Assembly: GCF_009829985.1 (NCBI RefSeq)
Contig: NZ_SZZU01000002.1
Location: 1 to 64,000, forward strand
DNA: 64,000 bases
Direction: 5' to 3'
From: Pantoea sp. Aalb
Lineage (GTDB): Bacteria; Pseudomonadota; Gammaproteobacteria; Enterobacterales; Enterobacteriaceae
Shown one piece after another: positions 1-8,704 of this stretch; position 1 is the first letter of the stretch; each line of letters opens with the position of its first letter. A program made the position numbers and the translations under genes. A model generated the notes under the pieces. That model searched no databases. It had not been told where the DNA came from and saw only the letters and a program-made list of their open reading frames with translations.

Positions 1-105
1 CCACTCGCCACCCAAAGAGCAAGCTCTTTTGTGCTGCCGTTCGACTTGCATGTGTTAGGCTTGCCGCCAGCGTTCAATCTGAGCCATGATCAAACTCTTC
101 AATTT
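1..105 (-). rRNA. rrs: 16S ribosomal RNA, 5' end (partial)
   Basis: The reverse complement begins AAATTGAAGAGTTTGATCAT and continues with the universal GGCTCAG and GAACGCTGGCGGC stretches and the variable V1 hairpin of bacterial 16S rRNA. Only about the first 105 nucleotides are inside the window. The gene reads leftward out of it. Its position beside mnmG on the opposite strand corresponds to rrnC beside the mnmG/oriC region in E. coli, with the intervening genes (mioC, asnA, kup, rbs and others) deleted. Confidence 0.97.
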
Positions 106-207
106 TAAAGTTTGTTTATTGTTCTGTGAATTAAAATTTGTAATAAAATTACGTATTTATTCATCAGAAATTAGACATTTTATATCTAAAAATATTGATA
201 TTACGCC

Positions 208-255
208 TATAAGTGCCCACATCAAATTATATAATAAATTATTAAAGAACTATAC
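208..255 (-). promoter_or_regulatory. rRNA leader with boxA antitermination element
   Basis: On the minus strand, about 135 nt before the 16S 5' end, the sequence reads GTTCTTTAATAATTTATTAT and then TGTGGGCACTTATAGG. This matches the E. coli rrn leader boxA (GCTCTTTAACAATTTAT) followed by its TGTGGGCACT block. These elements recruit Nus factors and ribosomal proteins for antitermination and form part of the 16S processing stem. Conservation here, in a spacer otherwise degraded to A+T, argues that the leader is still in use. Confidence 0.75.
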
Positions 256-279
256 AACATACTTTATTAAGTGTAGTCT

Positions 280-307
280 ATCCTAAACTTTTTATATAAT
301 CAATCAA
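280..307 (-). promoter_or_regulatory. possible rRNA promoter
   Basis: Upstream of the boxA leader the minus strand has TTGATT (302-307), a 16-nt spacer, and TAGGAT (280-285). Each hexamer matches 4 of 6 consensus bases, and 16-nt spacing is typical of rrn promoters. In such A+T-rich DNA similar matches arise often, so this is only a candidate. Confidence 0.3.
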
Positions 308-931
308 GTATTTATTTTTAAAAATGCTTTTAAATTAAAAATAATATCTACTAATTAATTTTTTTGATAAAAAACAATTAAGTACATTAGTACTTTTTCT
401 ACTTCTATTTTAATAATTTTTTCTAGAACTAAATCACCTGAAAGAATTTTTTATGTTAGTAAGTTTTTAATATTTTGTTGAATAGTGTATATAAATAAGC
501 AAAAATCATAAATTAGGTCGAAGGATATGGTTAACTATATTTTTTTAAATTAATATAAAAAATCAACCTCTATAGTTTTAAATAAATAACATGAAAATTT
601 AATTATTTTCTTTAAGTTAATTAAAGTATATTCGTATAATACATGGTTAAGCAAGTTGATATTTTATATATTTATATTTTTGAAATAATATCACTAAAAA
701 ATTAATTTATATTTTTCCAAAAAAGTTATTTTCTATAAATTTATTTTTTTAAATTAACTTTATCCTAATTATAATATTGAAATTTAATTAATTAATGTCA
801 TTAACATTAGTAATCATATATATATCTTTTTTTTGTTTATGCTGTTAATTTTATTTATATGTAAATGAAGTTATTAAATAGTTATACAGATTAGTTTAAC
901 CTATTATCCACAACAATAGTTATGAAATAAG

Positions 932-989
932 TGTTTATTATATATAAATAAAATACTTTATAATAAGTTAATGGTATATATAATAAACA
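932..989. repeat. 15-bp inverted repeat in the origin spacer
   Basis: TGTTTATTATATATA at 932-946 is the exact reverse complement of 975-989, with 28 nt between. It sits between the perfect DnaA box and the duplicated 12-mers. No function is known. The spacer 106-1154 as a whole holds the rRNA leader, this repeat, the DnaA boxes and the TA tract, and no gene I can support. Confidence 0.7.
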
Positions 990-1007
990 TTATATATACA
1001 ATAAATC

Positions 1008-1029
1008 TATATATATATATATATATATA
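1008..1029. repeat. TA dinucleotide tract (11 units)
   Basis: An uninterrupted alternating TA run of 22 nt lies between the two copies of AATAAATCTATA. Such a tract melts easily, which fits a duplex-unwinding element. It could also vary in length between cells. Confidence 0.85.
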
Positions 1030-1154
1030 ATAAATCTATATTGTTATTTGTTATATTGATTATAAATTTTTCATTTCTATTTTTTTATTGTATAGCAAAA
1101 AAATATTTTTATAAGTATGAATAAAGTTTTTGTCGAAATATTTATGAGGTTTTA

Positions 1155-3032
1155 ATGGTTTATTCAAATCCTTTTGATGTTATCGTAATCGGTGGAGGAC
1201 ATGCTGGTACAGAAGCTGCAATGGCTGCTGCTCGAATGGGTAAAAATACTTTATTAATTACTCAAAACATTGATACTATTGGTAAAATGTCTTGTAATCC
1301 TGCAATCGGGGGCATTGGAAAAGGACATTTAGTCAAGGAAATAGATGCTTTAGGAGGCTTAATGGCGAAAGCTATTGATAGAGCAGGAATTCACTTTAAA
1401 ATATTGAATATCAATAAAGGACCGGCAGTACGTGCTACACGAGCACAAGCTGATCGTGTTTTATATAGCCAAGCTATCCGTATAGCTTTATATAATCAGC
1501 CAAATTTAACAATCCTAGAACAAGTTGTTAAAAACCTAATTATAAAAAATAATAAAGTTCTTGGTATTGTTACCCAAATAGATGTGAAATTATATTCTAA
1601 AACTGTAGTTCTTACCTTAGGAACATTTCTTGACGGAAAAATTCATATCGGATTGGATAACTATAGTGGAGGGCGTGCAGGTGAGCCTCCATTTATTTCA
1701 TTAGCACAATTTTTAAGATCATTACCTTTGAACGTTAATCGTTTAAAAACAGGAACTCCACCTCGTATTGATAAACGTACAATTAATTTTAATTTACTTG
1801 CTAGGCAAGAAGGAGATAATCCAGTACCTGTTTTTTCTTTTTTAGGTAAAGCATCTCATCACCCACAACAGGTTTCGTGTTGGATTACGCATACTAATAA
1901 AAAAACACATGATCTTATTCGTAATAATATTCATTTAAGTCCTATGTATAACGGTGTAATAGAAGGAATTGGTCCACGTTATTGTCCATCAATAGAAGAT
2001 AAAGTTATACGTTTTAACGATCGTGATACTCACCAGATTTTTCTTGAGCCAGAAGGATTGACTAGCAATGAAATTTATCCAAATGGAATCTCGACTAGTT
2101 TGCCGTTTCATGTTCAAGTAGAAATTATACGATCGATAAAAGGATTAGAAAATACAAATATTATCCGACCAGGATATGCCATAGAATACGATTTTTTCGA
2201 TCCACGTGATTTAAAATTGACATTAGAGAGTAAATTTATTCATGGTCTTTTTTTTGCTGGTCAGATTAATGGCACAACAGGTTATGAAGAAGCTGCTGCT
2301 CAAGGTCTATTAGCTGGGATAAATGCAGCATTACAATCTTCTGATAAAGATTATTGGATACCACGTCGAGATCAAGCTTATTTAGGTGTTTTAATCGATG
2401 ATTTATGTACTTTAGGAACTAAAGAACCTTATCGTATGTTTACTTCTAGAGCTGAATATCGATTAATATTACGTGAAGATAATGCAGATTTACGTTTAAC
2501 TGATATTGGACGAAAATTAGGTTTGATAGAGGATAAACGTTGGATACGGTATAATCAAAAGATTAAAACAATTGAGCTAGAACGTCAACGTTTACGTAAT
2601 TTATATATACATCCTAAATCAAATAACGTTAAAGAAATAAATAGTATAATTAGTACACCTTTAATAAAAAAAGTTACTGGTGAAGATCTACTTCGTCGTC
2701 CTGAAATTAATTATAAACTATTAACTTCCGTAACACATTATGGCCCTTCACTTGAAGATACACAAGCAGCAGAACAAGTTGAAATTCAAGTAAAATATGA
2801 AGGTTATATTGCTCGTCAACAAGAAGATATTAATCGTCAACGTCGGAATGAACATACAGAATTACCTATAGACTTCGATTATTGTAAAGTAACAGGTTTA
2901 TCAAACGAAGTTATTTATCAACTTAAAAAGTATAAACCATCTTCAATTGGACAAGCTTCACGTATTTCTGGTATTACTCCAGCTGCAATTTCGATTTTAT
3001 TGATTTACATGAAAAAAATATCTATTAATTAA
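1155..3032 (+). CDS. mnmG: tRNA uridine-5-carboxymethylaminomethyl modification enzyme MnmG (GidA)
   Basis: FAD-dependent partner of MnmE. Together they install (carboxymethyl)aminomethyl groups on the wobble uridine of several tRNAs, using glycine or ammonium and a methylene-tetrahydrofolate carbon. The 625-residue protein (about 629 in E. coli) has the N-terminal dinucleotide-binding motif GGGHAGTEAA, the family motifs MSCNPAIGGIGKGHLVKE and DGKIHIGLDNYSGGRAGEPP, and the C-terminal SNEVI and IGQASRISGITPAAISIL segment needed to bind MnmE. The ATG follows a GAGG ribosome site. The gene is next to the putative origin, as in E. coli; its partner mnmE is at 18695-20062. The rsmG gene that normally follows is absent. 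Confidence 0.98.
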   Translation: MVYSNPFDVIVIGGGHAGTEAAMAAARMGKNTLLITQNIDTIGKMSCNPAIGGIGKGHLVKEIDALGGLMAKAIDRAGIHFKILNINKGPAVRATRAQADRVLYSQAIRIALYNQPNLTILEQVVKNLIIKNNKVLGIVTQIDVKLYSKTVVLTLGTFLDGKIHIGLDNYSGGRAGEPPFISLAQFLRSLPLNVNRLKTGTPPRIDKRTINFNLLARQEGDNPVPVFSFLGKASHHPQQVSCWITHTNKKTHDLIRNNIHLSPMYNGVIEGIGPRYCPSIEDKVIRFNDRDTHQIFLEPEGLTSNEIYPNGISTSLPFHVQVEIIRSIKGLENTNIIRPGYAIEYDFFDPRDLKLTLESKFIHGLFFAGQINGTTGYEEAAAQGLLAGINAALQSSDKDYWIPRRDQAYLGVLIDDLCTLGTKEPYRMFTSRAEYRLILREDNADLRLTDIGRKLGLIEDKRWIRYNQKIKTIELERQRLRNLYIHPKSNNVKEINSIISTPLIKKVTGEDLLRRPEINYKLLTSVTHYGPSLEDTQAAEQVEIQVKYEGYIARQQEDINRQRRNEHTELPIDFDYCKVTGLSNEVIYQLKKYKPSSIGQASRISGITPAAISILLIYMKKISIN

Positions 3033-3548
3033 TGAATGCAATTATTTTTTTTTTTTTTTTTTATAAAAGAAATAATATAGGATACATTAAAATTAATTGA
3101 ATCAATTATGATAATAATAAATATTATGGCATTTAATTTATAATGTTTAATTTTATATACAAATTTAGCATTATATATAAATTAATTATAATAATTGCAT
3201 TAATTAGTATATATAATACGTATATAATTATTTCATATTTATATACAATATGTAATGGTATATAAATATTTTATATAAATTGTGTAATTTTAAAAATATA
3301 AGTTTTTTGAATTAATTTTCATTGGAAATCGATTAGTTAAATTACTAGTTGTATTTATATAATTTTTATGTTAAAAATTAATTTTAAATATTTTTATATT
3401 AATAAAATTATATTAATTTATATTAAGTAATATATAAATTTGATAAATTATTTAGATAAAATTGACTATTTTAAATTTGTTAATTTAATATTGATTTATA
3501 TCATTTTTGCTTATATTTTATCCTCCTTCTTTTAATATCAAATTATTA
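3033..3548. other. A+T-rich spacer where rsmG is missing
   Basis: In E. coli rsmG (gidB) lies between mnmG and atpI. Here the 516 nt contain no reading frame resembling it. An 18-nt run of T (3045-3062) starts 12 nt after the mnmG stop codon. I see no strong hairpin before it, so I do not call it a terminator. The rest is A+T-rich with no recognisable remnant. Confidence 0.6.
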
Positions 3549-3941
3549 ATGCCACATATCCTTTTTATTAGTATGAAATCAATACTAAAACTACTGTTTA
3601 TCCAGTTATTTTTAATTGGTATAATAAGTACGTTTTTTTCTTTAAAAAGTATAAGCTGGGGGCTTTCTGCTTTAGCAGGTGGAGTAGCTGCTTGGTTACC
3701 AACTATGGTATTTATTTTTGTGTCTCAACATCTTAATATTTTTGTATTTAATCAAACTAAAATGCATAAAAAACTTATAGCATGGAATTTTGTTTTAGGA
3801 GAATTAATTAAAATATTTATGATGGTTATTTTTTTTATCGTGGCGTTAGTTGTATTTAAAGCTTTTTTTTTACCACTTATTATTACTTGGTTATTGATAA
3901 TGATATTACAAATCATATTATTAATAGTAATACATAAATAA
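3549..3941 (+). CDS. atpI: ATP synthase protein I
   Basis: Small membrane protein at the head of the ATP synthase operon. In other bacteria it helps assemble the c-ring and is not part of the final enzyme. The 130-residue protein has four hydrophobic segments and the family pattern WGLSALAGGVAAWLP followed by a C-terminal FLPLIITWLLIM helix, collinear with E. coli AtpI (126 residues). I chose the ATG at 3549 because its N terminus aligns with E. coli. A longer frame from a TTG at 3507 adds 14 unmatched residues. No clear ribosome-binding site is visible, so the start is uncertain. Retention is notable because atpI is often dispensable. Confidence 0.85.
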   Translation: MPHILFISMKSILKLLFIQLFLIGIISTFFSLKSISWGLSALAGGVAAWLPTMVFIFVSQHLNIFVFNQTKMHKKLIAWNFVLGELIKIFMMVIFFIVALVVFKAFFLPLIITWLLIMILQIILLIVIHK

Positions 3942-3955
3942 GGATTAGAGTTATT

Positions 3956-4774
3956 ATGACCGTAAAAGAAATTTTAACGCCACAGAAATATATAGGTCAT
4001 CACTTGAAGCATCTGCAATTGGATCTATGTCATTTAAAATTGGTAAGTAAACATGATTTACCAACAACGTTTTGGGTGTTAAATTTAGATTCTATGTTTT
4101 TTGCTATAGTGCTTGGATGTATTTTTCTATTGTTATTTTCTAAAGTAGCAAAATGTATTACCAGTGGTATTCCAACTAAATTACAGGTTGCTATTGAACT
4201 TATAGTAAACTTTGTTAATAGTAATGTTCAAGAAATATATCAAGATAATAGTAAACTTATTGCCCCTTTATCTTTAACAATTTTTGTCTGGGTTTTTTTA
4301 ATGAATTTTATGGATTTATTGCCTATAGACATGTTACCATTTATCAGTCAACATTATCTAGGATTGCCTGCTCTAAGGGTAGTTCCGTCTGCAGATATTA
4401 ATATTACTCTTGCTATGGCATTAAGTGTATTTATTCTTATTGTATTTTATAGTATAAAAATTAAAGGCATATATGGTTTTATTAAAGAATTAATACTGCA
4501 ACCTTTTCATCATCCAATCCTAATTCCTATCAACTTAATACTTGAAACTGTTACATTATTTTCTAAGCCAATTTCACTTGGTTTAAGACTATTTGGTAAT
4601 ATGTATGCTGGTGAATTAATATTTATTTTAATTGCTGCTCTATTACCATGGTGGTCTCAATGGATATTGAATGTTCCTTGGGCTATTTTTCATATTTTAA
4701 TTGTTTCTTTACAAGCTTTTATTTTTATGATTCTTACTATTGTTTATTTATCTATAGCATCTAAAAAACATTAA
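3956..4774 (+). CDS. atpB: ATP synthase Fo subunit a
   Basis: Integral membrane stator subunit that forms the two proton half-channels against the c-ring. The 272-residue protein (E. coli 271) is hydrophobic throughout and contains SKPISLGLRLFGNMYAGELI, which holds the essential arginine (R210 in E. coli numbering) and the conserved N/E residues of the proton path. The C-terminal segment with IFHILIVSLQAFIFMILTIV is nearly identical to E. coli. It is 14 nt downstream of atpI in a tight operon. Nothing is missing. Confidence 0.98.
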   Translation: MTVKEILTPQKYIGHHLKHLQLDLCHLKLVSKHDLPTTFWVLNLDSMFFAIVLGCIFLLLFSKVAKCITSGIPTKLQVAIELIVNFVNSNVQEIYQDNSKLIAPLSLTIFVWVFLMNFMDLLPIDMLPFISQHYLGLPALRVVPSADINITLAMALSVFILIVFYSIKIKGIYGFIKELILQPFHHPILIPINLILETVTLFSKPISLGLRLFGNMYAGELIFILIAALLPWWSQWILNVPWAIFHILIVSLQAFIFMILTIVYLSIASKKH

Positions 4775-4814
4775 TTTTAAGATGTATTTAATTAAATTAA
4801 AACTGGAGACTTTT

Positions 4815-5054
<240 letters not shown>

Positions 5055-5164
5055 ATTCTAATAAAAGCTTTTTGTCTATTATGTCATTATAAATCTATTA
5101 TGTTGTTTGAAATATACCAACAGAAAAAATTAGTTAATAAAATAATGATAAGGGATACTTTAGT

Positions 5165-5635
5165 ATGAATATTAATGCAACAATTTTAGGACAGGTAATC
5201 GCATTTATCGTATTTGTTGCTTTTTGTATGAAATACGTGTGGCCTCCTATTATATTTAGTATTGAAAGACGCCAAAAAGAAATTACGGAAGCTATTGAAT
5301 TTTCTGAACGTGCAAAGAAAGATTTATATTTGGCTAAAATAAATGCAACTGCAGAGTTAAAAAAAGCAAAAGATAAATCTATTTTTATTATTGAAGAAGC
5401 AAATAAACGTCGTATACAAATCATAGAGGAAGCTAAAACTGAGGCTAAATTAGAACACAACCGTATTGTTTCACAAGCGCAATTAGAAATAGAAGTTGAA
5501 AGATTACGTGTTTATGAAGAATTACGTAAACAAATTTCATTACTTACATTAGTTGGAACAGAAAAAATTATTGAACATGTTATTGATGAAAGTACGAATA
5601 GAAAAATAATTGATAAATTACTTGCCGAACTGTAA
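5165..5635 (+). CDS. atpF: ATP synthase Fo subunit b
   Basis: Peripheral stalk subunit, present as a dimer that links the membrane sector to F1 through delta. The 156-residue protein has one N-terminal membrane helix (residues about 5-25) and a long charged coiled coil, as in E. coli (156 residues). The N terminus MNINATILGQ is typical. A 110-nt gap separates it from atpE, wider than most gaps in this operon, and it is followed 15 nt later by atpH. Confidence 0.97.
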   Translation: MNINATILGQVIAFIVFVAFCMKYVWPPIIFSIERRQKEITEAIEFSERAKKDLYLAKINATAELKKAKDKSIFIIEEANKRRIQIIEEAKTEAKLEHNRIVSQAQLEIEVERLRVYEELRKQISLLTLVGTEKIIEHVIDESTNRKIIDKLLAEL

Positions 5636-5650
5636 TGAGGAAATAGATTA

Positions 5651-6181
5651 GTGTCCGAACTAATTACTATAGCTCGTCCTTACGCAAAAGCAGCCTTTGA
5701 TTTTGCTGTTGAGCATAAAAAAATTGAACATTGGCAAGCTATGTTAGAGTTTGCTGTAAAAGTAGTTGGTAATGAACGTATATTAAATCTATCATATGCT
5801 TTATCGCCGAATTCTTTATCTTCATTTTTTAATGAAGTATGTGATGTTCATCTTGATCAATATGCTAAAAATTTAATTAAGATTATGGCAGAAAATAATC
5901 GTCTAATAGCGCTTCCATTTGTACTAGCACAGTTTATTAAACTACGTGACAGACACGAAATGACAATGTATGTTGATGTCATTTCTGCTAGTACACTAGA
6001 CCATAGTCAATTGACTTCAATTAGGATTGCAATGGAAAATCGTCTATCACGTAAAATTGAATTAAATTGCAAAATTAATAAATCTGTAATTGCAGGTATT
6101 ATTATACGCGCAGGAGATTTAGTTATTGATGGTAGTATACGTGGTCGTCTTGACCGTTTAGCAAATTTTTTATGTTTTTAA
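5651..6181 (+). CDS. atpH: ATP synthase F1 subunit delta
   Basis: Joins the peripheral stalk (subunit b) to the top of the alpha3-beta3 head. The 176-residue protein has the N-terminal helical domain beginning MSELITIARPYAKAAFDFAV and the C-terminal VIAGIIIRAGDLVIDGSIRGRL segment that contacts b. The start codon is GTG; a GAGG site lies about 9 nt upstream. Length is one residue short of E. coli (177). Confidence 0.97.
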   Translation: MSELITIARPYAKAAFDFAVEHKKIEHWQAMLEFAVKVVGNERILNLSYALSPNSLSSFFNEVCDVHLDQYAKNLIKIMAENNRLIALPFVLAQFIKLRDRHEMTMYVDVISASTLDHSQLTSIRIAMENRLSRKIELNCKINKSVIAGIIIRAGDLVIDGSIRGRLDRLANFLCF

Positions 6182-6196
6182 AGAGATTTGAAGCAT

Positions 6197-7738
6197 ATGC
6201 AACTTAATTCTAATGAAATTAGTGAACTTATTAAACAACGCATCACTCAGTTTAATATATCAAGTATATCTTATAATGAAGGAACTATTATATCTGTAAG
6301 CGATGGTATTATCCGAATACATGGACTTACTGATGTAATGCAAGGTGAAATGATAGCTCTTCCTGGAAATCGTTATGCTATTGCATTGAACCTTGAGCGT
6401 GATTTGGTTGGTGCCGTAGTTATGGGTAGCTATACTGATCTTAGTGAAAGCATGAATGTAAAGTGTACTGGTCGTATTTTAGAGGTTCCAGTTGGCAATA
6501 AACTATTGGGCAGAGTAGTAAACACTTTAGGTTTACCAATAGACGGTAAAGGAGTAATTAATCATGATGGTTTTTCGCCAATTGAAGTTATTGCACCTGG
6601 TGTTATTGATCGTCAATCAGTAAATCAACCAATACAGACTGGCTATAAATCTATTGATTCTATGGTACCAATCGGACGTGGTCAACGTGAATTAATTATT
6701 GGTGATCGTCAAACTGGAAAAACTGCATTAGCAATTGACACGATCATAAATCAAAATAATTCAGGTATTAAATGTATTTATGTATCAATTGGTCAAAAAG
6801 CTTCTACTATTTCAAGTATTGTTCATAAATTAGAAGAATATGGTGCTTTGTCTAATACTATAATTGTTGTCGCATCTGCTTCTGAATCTGCTGCATTACA
6901 ATATTTAGCACCATATGCTGGATGTAGTATGGGTGAATATTTTCGTAATCGTGGAGAAGATGCTTTAATTATATACGATGATTTATCTAAGCAAGCTATA
7001 GCTTATCGTCAGATTTCTCTTTTACTACGTCGTCCACCTGGACGTGAAGCATTTCCAGGAGATATATTTTATCTTCATTCTCGTTTATTAGAACGTGCAT
7101 CACGTGTTAGCGTTGCTTATGTTGAACGTTTTACTAATGGTAAAGTAAAAGGCAAAACTGGTTCGTTAACTGCATTACCTATTATTGAAACGCAAGCAGG
7201 TGACGTGTCTGCTTTTGTTCCAACTAATGTTATTTCCATTACTGATGGTCAAATTTTTTTAGAGTCAACTTTATTTAATTCTGGTATTCGGCCAGCTATT
7301 AATCCAGGTATTTCGGTTTCTCGTGTTGGTGGAGCTGCTCAAACTAAAATAATTAAGAAACTATCTGGCAGTATACGTACTGCATTGGCACAGTATCGTG
7401 AATTAGCAGCTTTTTCTCAGTTTGCTTCTGACTTAGACGATTCTACTCGTAAACAGCTTGATCATGGTCAAAAAGTAACTGAATTACTTAAACAAAAACA
7501 ATATTCACCCATGTCAATTGCACAACAAGGTTTAATCCTTTTTGCTATTTCTAAAGGCTTTTTAGATGATATTAAACTGGAAGATATTGGAAAGTTTGAG
7601 ACTACTTTATTAGAGTTTACACATGAAAAACATTTTGAAATTATGTCAGAAATTAATCAAACTGGTAACTACAATGAAGATATTAAAATAAAATTAGAAA
7701 GTATCCTAAAATCTTTTAAAGCAACTCAATCTTGGTAA
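6197..7738 (+). CDS. atpA: ATP synthase F1 subunit alpha
   Basis: Non-catalytic nucleotide-binding subunit of the F1 hexamer. The 513-residue protein equals E. coli in length and has the P-loop GDRQTGKTALA, the conserved ISITDGQIFLE region, the arginine-finger segment NPGISVSRVGGAAQ and the C terminus SFKATQSW. The ATG at 6197 gives the family N terminus MQLNSNEISELIKQRI. An in-frame TTG at 6188 would add three residues and is not needed. Intact. Confidence 0.98.
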   Translation: MQLNSNEISELIKQRITQFNISSISYNEGTIISVSDGIIRIHGLTDVMQGEMIALPGNRYAIALNLERDLVGAVVMGSYTDLSESMNVKCTGRILEVPVGNKLLGRVVNTLGLPIDGKGVINHDGFSPIEVIAPGVIDRQSVNQPIQTGYKSIDSMVPIGRGQRELIIGDRQTGKTALAIDTIINQNNSGIKCIYVSIGQKASTISSIVHKLEEYGALSNTIIVVASASESAALQYLAPYAGCSMGEYFRNRGEDALIIYDDLSKQAIAYRQISLLLRRPPGREAFPGDIFYLHSRLLERASRVSVAYVERFTNGKVKGKTGSLTALPIIETQAGDVSAFVPTNVISITDGQIFLESTLFNSGIRPAINPGISVSRVGGAAQTKIIKKLSGSIRTALAQYRELAAFSQFASDLDDSTRKQLDHGQKVTELLKQKQYSPMSIAQQGLILFAISKGFLDDIKLEDIGKFETTLLEFTHEKHFEIMSEINQTGNYNEDIKIKLESILKSFKATQSW

Positions 7739-7784
7739 CATTTAGTAACTTGTTTATAATAGAATGTGATTCTTAGGAGAGCGC

Positions 7785-8675
7785 ATGGTTAGTGCAAAAG
7801 AAATTCGTACTAAGATTGTAAGCGTACAAAGTACGAAAAAAATTACCAAGGCAATGGAAATGGTAGCTGCTTCTAAAATGCGTAAAACACAAGAACGGAT
7901 GGTAACTAGTCGCCCTTATGCCAATAATATTCGGAAAGTGATTAATCACCTTTTATTAGGCCATTTAGAATATAAACATCCTTATCTATATCAACGTAAA
8001 ATAATAAAAAATATTGGATATTTAATTATTTCAACTGATCGTGGTTTGTGTGGTAGTTTAAATAGTACCCTTTTTAAAAAATTATTGTTAGATATAAAAC
8101 ACTGGTCTGATAAAAATATCAAAAGTGAATTAGCCATTATAGGGTCTAAAGGTGTTTCTTTTTTTAATTCTATTGGTAGTAATATTGTTGCACAAATGAC
8201 AGGCATGGGTGACAATATTTCATTATCAGATTTAATTGGTCCAGTAAAGGTGATGTTGGAAGCTTATAATAAAGAGCGTATTGATAGGCTATATATAGCC
8301 AGTAATGAATTTAATAATACAATGTCTCAAACTCCTATCATTACTCAATTATTACCGTTATATTTATTTAAAAAAGAACAAACAGAAATTCAAGCTAAAA
8401 AAGAAATTCAATATAAAACTTGGGATTATTTATATGAACCAGATTCAAAAAAGCTATTTGATATTTTACTAAATCGATATATTGAATCACAAGTTTACCA
8501 GAGTGTAGTAGAAAATTTAGCTAGTGAACAGGCAGCACGTATGATAGCTATGAAATCTGCAACTGATAACGGCGGTAACCTTATTAATGAACTGCAGTTA
8601 ATATATAATAGAGTACGTCAAGCTAGTATCACACAGGAACTGAACGAGATTGTCTCTGGAGCTTCAGCAGTTTAA
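7785..8675 (+). CDS. atpG: ATP synthase F1 subunit gamma
   Basis: Central rotor shaft whose coiled coil turns inside the alpha3-beta3 head. The 296-residue protein (E. coli 287) starts with KEIRTKIVSVQSTKKITKAM and ends with the matching helix EQAARMIAMKSATDNGGNLI followed by YNRVRQASITQELNEIV. These are the two halves of the antiparallel coiled coil. The extra residues lie in the middle domain, which is the variable part. A strong ribosome site, AGGAG, lies 5-9 nt before the ATG. Confidence 0.98.
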   Translation: MVSAKEIRTKIVSVQSTKKITKAMEMVAASKMRKTQERMVTSRPYANNIRKVINHLLLGHLEYKHPYLYQRKIIKNIGYLIISTDRGLCGSLNSTLFKKLLLDIKHWSDKNIKSELAIIGSKGVSFFNSIGSNIVAQMTGMGDNISLSDLIGPVKVMLEAYNKERIDRLYIASNEFNNTMSQTPIITQLLPLYLFKKEQTEIQAKKEIQYKTWDYLYEPDSKKLFDILLNRYIESQVYQSVVENLASEQAARMIAMKSATDNGGNLINELQLIYNRVRQASITQELNEIVSGASAV

Positions 8676-8704
8676 ACAGGCAATGAATTAACATGGAGAT
8701 CAAG

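Larger units (their letters stand above)
880..1040. other. probable replication origin (oriC) remnant
   Basis: A perfect DnaA box, TTATCCACA, lies at 904-912, and a near match, TTATACAGA, at 882-890. Between the perfect box and mnmG there is a duplicated 12-mer, AATAAATCTATA (1000-1011 and 1029-1040), around an 11-unit TA tract. Read from the mnmG side, the 12-mer is TATAGATTTATT, which resembles the E. coli unwinding 13-mer GATCTATTTATTT. The perfect box then has the orientation and place of box R1. The order mnmG, unwinding repeats, R1 is therefore the E. coli order. No GATC site is visible in 106-1154. Confidence 0.55.

Noticed and set aside
86..286. 66-codon open frame on the plus strand
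   Set aside because: It overlaps the 16S 5' end and the conserved rRNA leader on the other strand and matches no protein; a chance frame.
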